The position numbers were made by a program, and so were the translations under genes. The notes under the pieces are model-generated. The model was given only the letters and a program-made list of their open reading frames with translations, did no database searches and was not told the origin of the DNA. A stretch of 64,000 nucleotides of DNA, taken from NCBI GenBank assembly GCA_014529385.2, contig CM043946.1:33686558-33750557 (forward strand), written 5' to 3'. This DNA is from Adiantum capillus-veneris. Taxonomy: Eukaryota; Streptophyta; Polypodiopsida; Polypodiales; Pteridaceae. Positions 1-10,389 of the stretch are shown in pieces (position 1 is the stretch's first letter; each line of letters begins with the position of its first letter).

Positions 1-1520
1 CTTGGAGAAATCCATAACAATGAAGGTAACTCTTATTTTATGTCCGAAGACCTTGATCTTGAGATCTTCTAGCATCCCAATAGGTTTAACAATAGACCCA
101 TTGGCCATCTTCACTACTATGGTTGTGGTCGCAAGGTGAGGTCTTCCCATAGTTTCCCAACAATTTTTAGTCAAAATGCTAACCCCAGCCCCACCATCAA
201 GGATTTCCTTCATAGTTAATCCCTTAGTAGTGATTGGTATGGTCACATTGGATTCATCACCCTCAAAGTATTGTCCCAACTTGTTAACAAGTATTTCTAT
301 AACAAGGTTCTCATCTAGGTTGTGTTGTGGATCTAAGTGTTCCTCCTCTATTGGCATCTCCCTAGCTCCATCCATCGATGCAAATTGTGGTAGCCCAAAC
401 TTCAGTTCTCCATTAAGGAAGGCTCAAAGAGCTGAGACTAGCTCAGGGTCTTTATATAGTTTGGACATGATGGTGGTTCTAGATTCTAAAGACATGAAAT
501 CCATCAATTTGGCAATGTTTAACGGCACCTTTTGGGCTTCAGTTCCTTGACGTGGGGAAGATGGGATCTCCATTTCTTCCATAGGATCAGATAGTCCCTT
601 TGTAAACATTCTTTCCATCAAGAAGTGAGTACACCCACTTTCCCATGAATTTAAGTCAATTTCTTCTTGGATGACACTAGGTATGGCTAAGGGTCTATGG
701 ACTTGGTGAGGTTTTTGTTGCGTAGGGAACCCGGTGTCTGTAATGTGGATCTATCTAGGTGTATCTTCTACCAAACTCCTTAATTGCTTGACTCCCTTGA
801 TCTCCTCTGTAGGGTTTGGATAAGTTTCTATCTTCTTCTTGGATTCTGGCCATTGGCGCTCATGAAGATCTTCCTTGTTGGTTTCTATCTTAGTGGCTCT
901 TTTGGTCTCCATGGTTTCACCTGAATCAGAATCCTTTTTAACATCGTTCATATATAGGAGGTCGTCACCAGTCCCTATGTTGGTCTTTGAACAGGGTCTG
1001 ACTTCGCTACTTTTTGCGATCTCTTCCTTCATGTTTTCTTATTTTTCTGAGATTGGGCAATTGATGCCGTGTCTCTTTCCTCAAGAATATAATTTTGTTT
1101 TTGGAGCATCGATCATGTGAGTACGCTTATTAGTACCACAAGTGTACTTTGTGATGGCTCCTCGATAACCTCAATCAGGTTTAATGGCGTGATCTTTGGT
1201 GCATTTGGATTATTTGGACATTGGGCAATCAAATGATCTATGCCACATCGATTACACATGAGTATCAGCATTGTAGACGTGCTCGCTTGATTGGTTTCCA
1301 TTAGTGTGGCGTTCTTTTGTAGCCTAATAGGACACTCGGCCACACGATGTGGATCTCCAAACTCATAGCATTGAAGAGGTGGTCTCTTAGCAGTGTAATT
1401 GATATTTTGGCCTCTTGTAGCAAGAGCAGCTACTTGATAGATATTTTGGCCTCTTGCAGCAAGAGCAGCTACTTGATAGATAGGTTTGACTTGTCCCGAA
1501 TACTCCTCCATGTAGTGATA
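1..1520 (-). pseudogene. gag-protease remnant, 5'- and 3'-truncated
   Basis: This is a decayed copy of the gag-protease frame that is intact at 10,390-15,570, colinear with roughly the second half of that protein. In minus-strand order it shows a GQVKP..YQVAALA segment and the knuckles PPLQCYEFG-DPHRVAECP and CNRCGIDHLIAQC (about 1,511-1,200). A basic linker follows with SKTNIGTGDD and YPNP.EEI (1,032-760), then ERMF..G..DP.EE.EIPSSP (620-430) and finally the protease start with a DGGAG motif (about 200-180). The first knuckle has Phe where the intact copy has its second Cys. Several frame changes and stops separate the pieces. A 13-codon tandem duplication lies near 1,402-1,479. The window edge cuts it inside the protease, and the gag match ends near 1,520. 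Confidence 0.85.
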
Positions 1521-1933
1521 GCCATTTTTCGGCTCTTTGTAATTGCCACAGTGAGTTACCTCACCCCACCAAAATCACCCAAACATTGTGGCTATCCCTA
1601 CCATTTCACTGTACATAGGCGTGCGTGAGTCACGGGACTTTTCCCATATCTTCTTAAAAAACCCTCAATTAGCTAGCCATTGGGCTAGTTGAGCCAAAAA
1701 AAAATAAAAAAAAATAAAAAATAAGTATATTATGGCCCATGCGTATGTAAATATTTCTTTGTATATAGGGCCTAAATAAAATATTTTTTCATAATTATTT
1801 TGGTATTTATTTAAATATTTTTACCTAGGTGTGTGTTATTTATGCTCTGTACATTGCCTCACCATTACCACAATTTTTCTTACCATTTTTCATACTCTTT
1901 ATTCCATATAGAAATATTTTCATGTAAGCTTCT
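1521..1933. other. AT-rich intervening sequence
   Basis: The stretch lies between the gag remnant and the solo LTR. It is AT-rich, with a poly-A run near 1,697. I see no coding signal. The last five bases (1,929-1,933, CTTCT) are the left target-site duplication of the solo LTR. Confidence 0.5.
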
Positions 1934-2226
1934 TGTTAACCCTCACGGCACACGGACACCCATCACCTACGATGGACGCGTATTATGTATTTGGTAGAGT
2001 CAGGTACCGGGCTTGTCGGTCCAATAGGGAAAGGTAGAGTGATCGCCGATGAGAGGCGCACTTTAACTTGGACATTCAAGGGATTAGTTGGTTAAGCATG
2101 GGCGCCCAAGTGTGAATGGGGTGAGCTCCTATAAAAGCCAACTAAACCTAATTTTTACTCATTCTCTCATTTGTGCAATTGAAGAGTGCTCTTGCTCCAT
2201 CTCCATCTTCTTCTTCTTCACCTCCT

Positions 2227-2257
<31 letters not shown>

Positions 2258-2507
2258 GAGAGTGTGTGTGCGATCGAGCATTACGAAGGCACGACGGCGG
2301 CAAAGCGGTTGAGCGCGGCACGACTGCAGCTTCTTCTTCATCGCGGCGAGGAATCCACCACGAAGGCGAGCGTAGAGCGGTGAGTGACACACCCTTTGTT
2401 TTCTTGAGCTTGCTAGTTTAGGCTTGTTGTGTGCTTGGAGCCGTTTGTGGCTCGCATACGGTGTATTGGCAAGTCCCTTGCTTCGACAGTGCGGCAAGGA
2501 GCGCACA
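1934..2507 (+). mobile_element. Solo LTR of the E0 family
   Basis: A 574-bp LTR that starts TGTTAACCCTCACGG and ends GGAGCGCACA. It is flanked by a perfect 5-bp TSD CTTCT (1,929-1,933 and 2,508-2,512), with no internal element sequence on either side. It matches the two LTRs of E0 (8,826-9,408 and 17,202-17,780) along its length, with scattered substitutions and a shorter (GA)n tract. A TATA box (TATAAAAG, 2,130-2,137) precedes a (GT)n(GA)n tract near 2,228-2,262. The likely origin is recombination between the two LTRs of a full element. Confidence 0.93.
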
Positions 2508-2512
2508 CTTCT

Positions 2513-3416
2513 CTTATATTTGGTGTAACTCCACCCCAACAAAAATCCAAAAAAACTAGTTTTATTTATGTGTATATTTTTTTCACTATTGTGATTTTTC
2601 CCTTCCTACATCTATTTTGTTTTTTTTCTAAAAAATTAGAACACCAAAAATATTTATCTTTTTATGGTAGCCTCATAATGAGAGAGATTTCTTTTGACCC
2701 CTTTATATTTTTTCCACTTATATTATTTATATTTGACATGTACATATTTTTTAGACCCCTCAATATTTGATTTTCTTAGTTGTACTATTCACTTATATCA
2801 TGATCTCAACAATATCTTCAATTATAGACCTACCAAATAAGGTCAAGGGTAGGTGGCATGCATACATGCACTATGGAGGGCTCACTCTTGGAGGTATTCA
2901 AAAGAATCATCCAAAGAAGGACCCCACAAAGACCTTGTGCAGTGGAAAAAAAAGGTCGGTTTTGCTGAATTTTTAAAGTTCACTTGCTCTCCGAATTTGA
3001 AAAGGTGATACAAACAAAAGTTGTAGCTCGTGGGCTGAACTGTAGCTCGTGGGCTGAACTTTTGCCTCAACTTTTTTCATATTTTTTTGAGCTACGAGCT
3101 GTGAGCTATGATTTTATTAGTGGATCCCAATTTTTCCATGTTATGCAGCCACACTCTCTCTTCCACTTTATCATTTTCCTCTTTCACACACACTTCTCCA
3201 CTCATCATCCCCACCTCTCTCACCACTCCTCTCTGCACCCTACTCACCTTCTCCTCAACCTTGAAGAATAAGAGAAACCATGGTGAACTCATACCTCCCA
3301 CACACAATTCCATTCCAAAATTGACCACCTAGTCTCATTTTTCCTCCTCCAATTTACCCATATCTATCAAAAAAACCACAAAATTCAGCCTCTTCTCTTA
3401 AAAGACAGCATCATGG
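2513..3416. other. Unassigned flank with a small tandem duplication
   Basis: No gene recognised. It contains AT-rich sequence and a perfect 19-bp tandem duplication (TGTAGCTCGTGGGCTGAAC at 3,022-3,040 and 3,041-3,059). The open frames are short and low in complexity. Confidence 0.5.
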
Positions 3417-4858
3417 TGTTGATTACTCAACTTTAATTACCTTGTCTCTCAAGGAAGGTCAAGAGTGGAGAAAAAATGTACCGTCAAAGCTAGTGGACCG
3501 TCAACAAGCGTCAAAATTGGCCCTACTCAAGACACTTGGAGCATCAACCTTGTAAGAAATCCACCTTTTCTTACCTCTTAAGAGTTTTTCTTCCTTATTT
3601 GTATCCTACATGGATACTCCCATTGTAAATATCCAATTCCATTTGTGAATTAATACTAACTCTACTAACACTAACCCACTATGAAAAGTCCTATCACCTC
3701 CATTTCTCTCCTCTCTCTTTCCCCACCAACTTCTTGATAATTCCAAGCAAAAGAAATTAGATAAATTGCTGAAAATCTAACCCAACCATGGTTAGAGGAG
3801 TAACCCTAGCCTTCAAAATTGCTATAAAAGGAGGGTGTAGCTAGCACAAAAGGGGGAGCCATAAGCAAGAGCACTATGCTATAGCTTGAGAAGCCAAGCT
3901 CAACCTCTCTAGAAGGATCTCTTGAGTGGAAGCTCATTGTCTTATGCATGTGCATGTGTTGTAATAGGGGATTAGCAAGGGAACTCTATGCCATTTGTAA
4001 GAGAGAGAGTGTTCATTCAATTGAGAGTAGGAAATCTATCATTTCTCCTACTAGTGTAAGCCCAACATTTGCTGAATCAAGGAGGGTGGATTTGGACTAA
4101 GCTTGGATACTTTGTCTCCCTTCCAACGTGAAGTAATGGACAACAATGATGCGTAAGTGTCTTGGTGTTTTTTGTTAAGTTCTTGATAGCTTGTCTCTGG
4201 TGTTGTCATCAATCTAGCCATAAATCCCACATACTGTAAGAGGGCGACAGGGTGGAGAGGACTCCCCTGGCCTTAAGACAGTGATTGGGGTGGCTTTTCT
4301 TGTGATGTGTTGTGGTGAAATTTACGCAAGCTATGTTGAACAAATACTAATCTCACTTTGATTTGTCATGACAGATTTGTAAGGAGGTATTAATGCAACA
4401 AGCACCCCCTCCCCCTTTCTCTCTCTTTCTTAAATATATAGTTGTGTTTGCTTGATCATTACCGATACGTTTCAAAGCAGCCCGAGCACTATCTCTCTCT
4501 CTCTCTCACACCACGTGACATGTTCATTTGGTCCCATAGGTCATATTTGACCTCCCAGGACGATAATAGAACTATCTATCTATCTATCTATCTCTCTCGT
4601 GTTTTAGTTTGTGAGTGTTCCATTGGTGTTAGGGTTACTGTAAATTCCTTGCTTGTTTGTGGGTTGCTCTAACGATTCTCCTCTTTTGCGTCCTAGTTCG
4701 CTCTTAAACTAGGTGGTGCCCCTTGTGTAGCTGGGATTTGGCTGTGGGTTTGTTGTTTTGGTTTGTGTTGTGTTGTGCCCCAGCCCCATTGAGCAGCACG
4801 GGAGCCTTGAAGGGTGTCTAGAGGCTGCTCTTCTTGTTGCCCGCCCCGGACCGCCTCA
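3417..4858 (+). other. Candidate 5' LTR and leader of gypsy element T1
   Basis: This stretch upstream of the T1 gag has promoter-like features: a TATA box (CTATAAAAGG, 3,822-3,831) followed by a purine-rich transcript-start-like region. It ends in CCGCCTCA just before a primer-binding-site-like sequence. The start given is a guess at a TG terminus. I did not find a matching 3' LTR, because the T1 3' end is cut off at about 19,414, so the boundaries are unproven. Microsatellites (TC)n at about 4,493-4,507 and (TATC)n at about 4,571-4,597 lie inside. Confidence 0.35.
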
Positions 4859-4862
4859 AATT

Positions 4863-4880
4863 TGGTGTCCCCACGGAGGA
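4863..4880 (+). other. Possible primer-binding site of T1
   Basis: TGGTGTCCCCACGGAGGA follows a CA-ending segment and precedes gag by about 600 bp, the expected position for a minus-strand primer-binding site in a Tat-type gypsy element. I cannot name the tRNA with confidence. Confidence 0.35.
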
Positions 4881-5469
4881 CGGCTTGTGTATTTTTGTGT
4901 AGAATCAACCTTTAGCATAGTCAGTAGTTGCATGAATCACGAGAATTTGTATGATCCCTTCATTCCCATTGCAAGGCAAAAGGTACACATAATTGTTAGT
5001 ACTAAGTTGCAATTTCAACGTGTAATTCGTAGAATTTTAGGTCCTCTTAGGTTGGCCGAGATAAACGCTTCAGTAAATCCTTTTATTTTGCCTCTCATTA
5101 GGTACGACCTTAGTTTGGACGTCTATATTTTTGTTTTGTTTTAAGCATTAGGTCATGCATAGACCATGGATAATGGCCCAGGAATAGAGGTTTTCCCCTT
5201 CCATTTCACTCCACACATTAGAATAAACATTGCAATTAGTAGGAAAATCCATTTTCAACAATGTATGGTGTTCATGTTTGGTGCCCAAAGAGTAGGAGAA
5301 ATTCTCGCATCACCAAACCCTGTCATCCTACCTCTTATTGATTATCATAGGTCGTTTGATGTGAATATCTTTATTTTGTTGTAGAATAGATTGCAAGCTA
5401 GAAAACATTATTGTGTAAATCTTTTTAAGAAAGAAAAACAAAAACGGGTGTCACTTTGAAATCAATTCA

Positions 5470-6406
5470 ATGGAAAGCCAACGCCAAATGTCTGGGTATC
5501 CTCTTTTCTTTGGAGAGCCTGGAGAGGATGTAGAATTATTTTTAGCGAATTTCAAGATGTCTTGCCGTATCAAGAGGATAATAACTGATGAAGAACGTGT
5601 AGAAATGTTTGAGGTGGTCCTTAGGAAAGATGCTAGCACTTGGTTTGACTCTTTGCCTGAGGAAGTTAAGGGGAAGACATTGTTTCTCATAAGCAAAAAG
5701 ACTTAGATGACTACTACTTGTACAAGCAAGAGTTTCTACGTCTTTGGGCTCTATGGATACGAAATGTTGCTAACCCTGGTGATGGTGCAGAATTTCTAAA
5801 GAAGGAGAGGTTCATAGCCGGACTCTTTCCTGACCTTAAGGTAAAAGTTGAGGTGGGTGCACCTGCTACTTTTGATGCAGCTGAAACTAGGGCTGCTGAG
5901 AAATATAGGAAACTCAAGTGCTTAAGGGGAGAGGTTCCAATAGAAGGTCTTAGACCCAAAGGTAAGTCACAAGCATCAACAACGAGGGAGCTTCCTGAGG
6001 TAACGGCGGAAGTAATTGAGAAATTAAACGAATCTTTAAGTAGCCTGTCAATTCACCTTGCACAAGCTGTAGGTCCAAAGGGACAAGCAAAGAAGTCTGA
6101 AGAGAGAGAGAGCCACGAACTAGGAGAGTCTTGCAATGTTGGAATTGCGGAGAGTCTGGACATGGGATGTATAACTGTCCTTGGCCCCGTGGAGATCCAG
6201 GGAGACCTAACATGAATTACCCAGTGATGAATGCAGGAGAAGGAGCTGGTCAACAACCAAGGCTTCTACAAAGGTCAAATGGACCAAGACCACCTCCACA
6301 AGGGGTAGAAGGAGTTCCACCTTTGCCAGATCCAAATGTGCATGTGGTAGAGGTGACAAACTCAAATGAGGTTGACATGGAAGCAAATGGCATTAAGCAT
6401 GGCTGA
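5470..6406 (+). pseudogene. T1 gag, frameshifted
   Basis: The capsid-like region of the T1 gag runs from ATG at 5,470 with motifs FFGEPGEDVELFLANFK and WFDSLPEEVKGK. It breaks near 5,690-5,705 and continues in another frame (YKQEFLRLW..FIAGLFPDLKVKVE, 5,718 on). It shifts again near 6,105-6,131 into a CCHC zinc knuckle CWNCGESGHGMYNC and a Pro-rich tail ending at 6,406. The layout (capsid, acidic/coiled linker, one knuckle) is normal for gypsy gag, which packages element RNA in cytoplasmic particles. With two frame changes this copy cannot make full-length Gag. The start was chosen because it is the first ATG in the capsid-homologous frame. Confidence 0.8.
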
Positions 6407-6538
6407 GGAAATGGTAAAGAGAAAGAGGGTGTCCCATCACAGAGTGACCATGGACAAGGCAAGAAGGCAAAGGAGACCAAGGAAGCTAAGAGGACTCGAC
6501 GTCATATCAACCTCCAAGACTTTCCTCTTGGACATGGA

Positions 6539-8825
6539 ATGGCTCCATACAACCTGTTGGAAGACATGAGAGGTAAGGGTCCTGATATCTCATGGCCTCA
6601 ATTTCTTGCATTATGTCCACAAGTTAGGAGGGATTTAACAAGGGCAGTTAGCACTAGGAGAAAGGTAAAAGAGAGTGTGCCTGTTGTAAAAATTGCACAA
6701 GCTGAAATGAATGAGGACATTACACCGGTGTTAGACTGTTACATCAAAGGAAGATTGGTTAGGAAAGGTCTAGTGGATGGGGGTGCAAAAATTTGCATCA
6801 TGACAGAGGGACTCATGCAAAGACTAGGCATGCACATCCATGAGACACCTGAAATCAAAGTCAAGATGGCAAACAATAGCAAGGCTAGGTGTGTAGGCAT
6901 TTGTAAAAATGTCTTTGTAGAGGCCTTTGGCATTAAGAAAGCGGTGGATTTTTATGTTATGTCGACCAAGGGAAGTGGTTATCCATTTATCCTAGGAAGA
7001 CCATGGCTAATGAAAATGCGAGCTTTGCAGGATTGGGAGAGTGGAAAATTAATTTGTAGGAATGACAATCATAAGAAGGTTGTCTTTGACATGAAGGAGC
7101 AACGCCAAGAAGAGCTCCATGAAGAATCATCTCAAAGTGAGACGGAAGAAGGTTGGACCGATAACACTTCAGAAGATGAAAGTAGCGGTAGCATTACTGA
7201 AGAGGAGTCTTCCATCGAAGTCATGGGGGTAAGGTTTAAGCCAACCAACCAAGAGACCTCTTGTCAAGGCTTGGAGGAGGTAGGTCCTCAAGAGAACGAA
7301 GGTGTTCAAGATGAAGGGATGCTGGAAGGTATTCTATCAACAACACTTACAAAGGATGAAAGAGAGGAGTTCAAATGTGTGCTAAGGAAATTTCCTAGGA
7401 TTTTTGCTAAAGACTACACCAATGTGCGTGGAGTAGATGCTGTTCAACACAAAATTGAGTTGAAGCCAAAGGCCACACCTAAGGCTCAAAAGCTACGAAG
7501 TCTAGGAGTCATCAAGGAGCAGGCTTTACTCAAGGAGGTAAGAAAGCTTCTAGCAGCAGGTTTCATTTATCCAGTGGAGAATTCAGAGTGGGTCTCTCCC
7601 GTTGTTGTCACTCCTAAGAAAAACGGAAAGTGGAGGGTGTGTGTGGATTACCGTCCACTCAATGAGGCAACAAAAAGAGATCACTTTCCCCTCCCATTTC
7701 AGGATGAGATACTAAATGAGGTAGCTGGTCATGAGAAGTACACTGTGTGTGATGGCTACTCAGGCTACTTTCAAATAGGTATCGCATTGGAAGATCAATT
7801 GAAAACAAACTTTATCACTCCTTGGGGTTGTTATGCTTTTAGAGTCATGCCATTTGGTCTGACAAATGCTCCTGCAACATTCCAACGTTTCATAAACATG
7901 GTGTTTCAAGCATTCTTTGGAAAGTCAATTAGGGTGTTCATTGATGATTTCTGCATTTATAGCTCAAAATCATTGCATCTACAAAGGGTAGAAGAAGGTT
8001 TAAAGAGGCTCTACGACATGGGAGGTCAACTCAACCCCGACAAGTGCCACATAGGTGAGGATGAAGTGATCTTGCTCGGTCACAAGGTTTCCTATAAAGG
8101 CATTGAGGTGGATCCTTCAAAGGCAAAGGCTCTTATTGAGCTCCCCTCACCCAAGAATCTCAAAGAGGTCATATCATTCATTCAAAAAGTGAAGTATATG
8201 TCACGCTTTATTCACTTAGCTTCGGAGTTGCTTCATCCTTTGCAAAAGTTGACACAACAAGTAGAATTTGCATGGTCTGATGAGCTTGAAGAGTATTTTT
8301 GTAACATTAAAGTCATTTTTTCAAAGCTACCAACACTCATGCCTCCTTGTTGGGAGTACACATTCTTTGTTAGCTCTAGTGTTGGAAGGGAAACAATTGG
8401 TGCTGTATTGCTACAACAAGATCCCCACAGTACAAGGATGCGACCCATCTACTTTGCTAGTAGGGTCATGAATGCTTTGGAGAGAGACTACACAGAAGCA
8501 GAACTTATGATGCTTTCTCTCATGTTTGCGATAAGGAAGTTTAGATCCTACTTGCTCCCAAAACCTTTTGTAATCCTCACCGCAGAGAATTTGTTCCCTT
8601 GGGTGTCATCTCAAATGAATCTTAGTACTAGGATCTCAAAGTGGATTATGGAGTTGCAAGAGTTTTAATACTCTTTCAAGGTAGAAGATAGTGTGCGTGC
8701 ACAATTGGCAGGGATTCTCACTTATAGGGTGCATGAAAAGGAGATTAAGGTGCCTGAAGTAAAGACCCTACCATTGCCACCACCAAAAAGTATTCCTAAT
8801 GCTTTTACCTTGTTCTTTGATGGAG
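6539..8825 (+). pseudogene. T1 pol, first part: protease, RT, RNase H
   Basis: This is an open frame of 709 codons up to a TAA at 8,666-8,668; after the stop the same frame continues to the E0 insertion. The protease has VDGGAKICIM (about residue 79) and FILGRPWL. The RT has SEWVSPVVVTPKKNGKWRVC, MPFGLTNAPATFQ and the catalytic FIDDF (about residue 466). The first RNase H region follows, with RPIYFASR and YTEAEL. Past the stop the frame reaches NAFTLFFDG, the start of the second RNase H domain, where E0 is inserted. The stop falls where CAA to TAA would be a simple transition. Pro-Pol processing and reverse transcription would take place in particles. An overlapping frame from 6,366 probably links gag to this frame. 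Confidence 0.9.
8821..8825 (+). repeat. Left TSD of E0 (TGGAG)
   Basis: Five bases directly before the 5' LTR of E0, repeated at 17,781-17,785 directly after its 3' LTR. The duplicated bases lie inside the second RNase H coding segment of T1, and removing E0 plus one TSD copy leaves the T1 frame open across the join. Confidence 0.95.
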
Positions 8826-9119
8826 TGTTAACCCTCACGGCTCACGGACACCCCATCACCTACGATGGACGCGTATTATGTATTTGGTAGAGTCAGGTAC
8901 CGGGCTTGTCGGTCCAATAGGGAAAGGTAGAGTGATCGTCGATGAGAGGCGCACTTTAACTTGGACATTCAAGGGATTAGTTGGCTAAGCATGGGCGCCC
9001 AAGTGTGAATGGGGTGAGCTCCTATAAAAGCCAACTAAACCTAATTTTTACTCATTCTCTCATTTGTGCAATTGAAGAGTTCTCTTGCTCCATCTCCATC
9101 TTCTTCTTCTTCACCTCCT

Positions 9120-9165
<46 letters not shown>

Positions 9166-9408
9166 TGTGTGCGATCGAGCATTATGAAGGCACGACGGCG
9201 GCGAAGCGGTTGAGCGCGGCACGACTGCAGCTTCTTCTTCATCGCGGCGAGGAATCCACCACGAAGGCGAGCGTAGAGCGGTGAGTGACACACCCTTTGT
9301 TTTCTTGAGCTTGCTAGTTTAGGCTTGTTGTGTGCTTGGAGCCGTTTGTGGCTCGCATACGGTGTATTGGCAAGTCCCTTGCTTCGACAGTGCAGCAAGG
9401 AGCGCACA
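8826..9408 (+). repeat. E0 5' LTR
   Basis: A 583-bp LTR starting TGTTAACC and ending GCGCACA. A TATA box (CTATAAAAG, about 9,022-9,030) lies in the U3-like part. A (GT)n(GA)n tract at about 9,120-9,162 lies near the expected transcript start. The (GA)n tract is longer here than in the 3' LTR or the solo LTR at 1,934. Confidence 0.95.
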
Positions 9409-9412
9409 TTTT

Positions 9413-9430
9413 TGGCGCCGTTGCTGGGGA
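9413..9430 (+). other. E0 primer-binding site, tRNA-Asp type
   Basis: TGGCGCCGTTGCTGGGGA lies four bases after the LTR. It is complementary to the 3' end of plant tRNA-Asp (ending ..CCCCGGCAACGGCGCCA), with one mismatch. This is the usual primer of Athila/Tat-type elements. Confidence 0.85.
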
Positions 9431-10389
9431 TATGCCCTACACTAAGCTCGGTTAGCACTTTACGCTTCCTTGTGGTGCAATTTCTATCATAGGAAAGGCA
9501 GGGAAGGAGTGTGTGGAGATTTCTGTTTTTTGCGTTTTCTGCAATTGCTGTCAAGTTTCAATTTTTGCTATTGTCTGCGTTTTTTCAATTTCCGCAATTT
9601 TTGCATTTTCAAGTTCGGCGTTTTCAATTTCTGCAATTTTTTGCATTTCTGCGTTTTTTAATTTTCTGCAATTTCTGCATTTTCTGCAATTTCTGCGTTT
9701 TTTCCTGCAATTTCTGCAATTTCTTCGTTTTTCCTGCAATTTGTGCAATTTCTGCATTTTTTGCATACTTGCGTTTTCAATTTCTGTATTTTCTGCAAAA
9801 AAAAAAAAAGTTTTTTATTTTTTCTCAAAAAAAAAGGAAAAAAAAAGAAAATAAAAATTCGGAAATAAAAAAACGCGAGTGAGCGGGCGGCGAAATTTTT
9901 CGAAAATAAAAAACGTGACTCTTAAAACGGACGGGTTGGTTTGTATAAAAGGTAGATCGGGATCGGTTTCCCAAGCCCAAGCCCAAGCCCAAGCCCAGGC
10001 CCAGGCCTCAGTCCTCAGTCTTATGATATATACTAGACTCACTCTTATATATATACCCTACTCCCTCAAGAGAGAATGAGAGCATGTGGGACAAGTCCTC
10101 CACTCTCCTCCTTTCTCTTCCCACTTGCACCCTTAGACTTTCTAGTTTGGGCCTAGTTCCCTACTGGAAATTGACAGTTTTAGGGATTCCGAGGGCATAG
10201 AGTGACCAAACGGAGGGCTGTAAAGCACGGCACGACCCTCTGACCGATACGCTCGTTTCGAGCTATCACACGGCCCATTCCACGACACGCTCTAAAAAAT
10301 CTAGCAAAAAAACAAACAAAAAACACGCTAAAAACTAGTCACAAGGCCTCCTAGAGCAGCTTTTTGACACCTTAGGGTATCAAAAGCAC
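9431..10389 (+). repeat. E0 leader with CTGCAATTT-rich and CCCAAG-rich repeats
   Basis: The leader between the primer site and gag begins with a pyrimidine-rich degenerate array of TTTCTGCAATTT-like units (about 9,530-9,800). Poly-A runs follow (9,798-9,850), then a hexanucleotide array of CCCAAG/CCCAGG units (9,970-10,007). The long open frames here on both strands are products of these simple repeats. A packaging or translation-control role is possible but not shown. Confidence 0.7.

Noticed and set aside
9511-9882. Phe/Cys-rich open frames of about 113-123 codons
   Set aside because: They come from the CTGCAATTT-rich leader repeat of E0 and are open in more than one frame.
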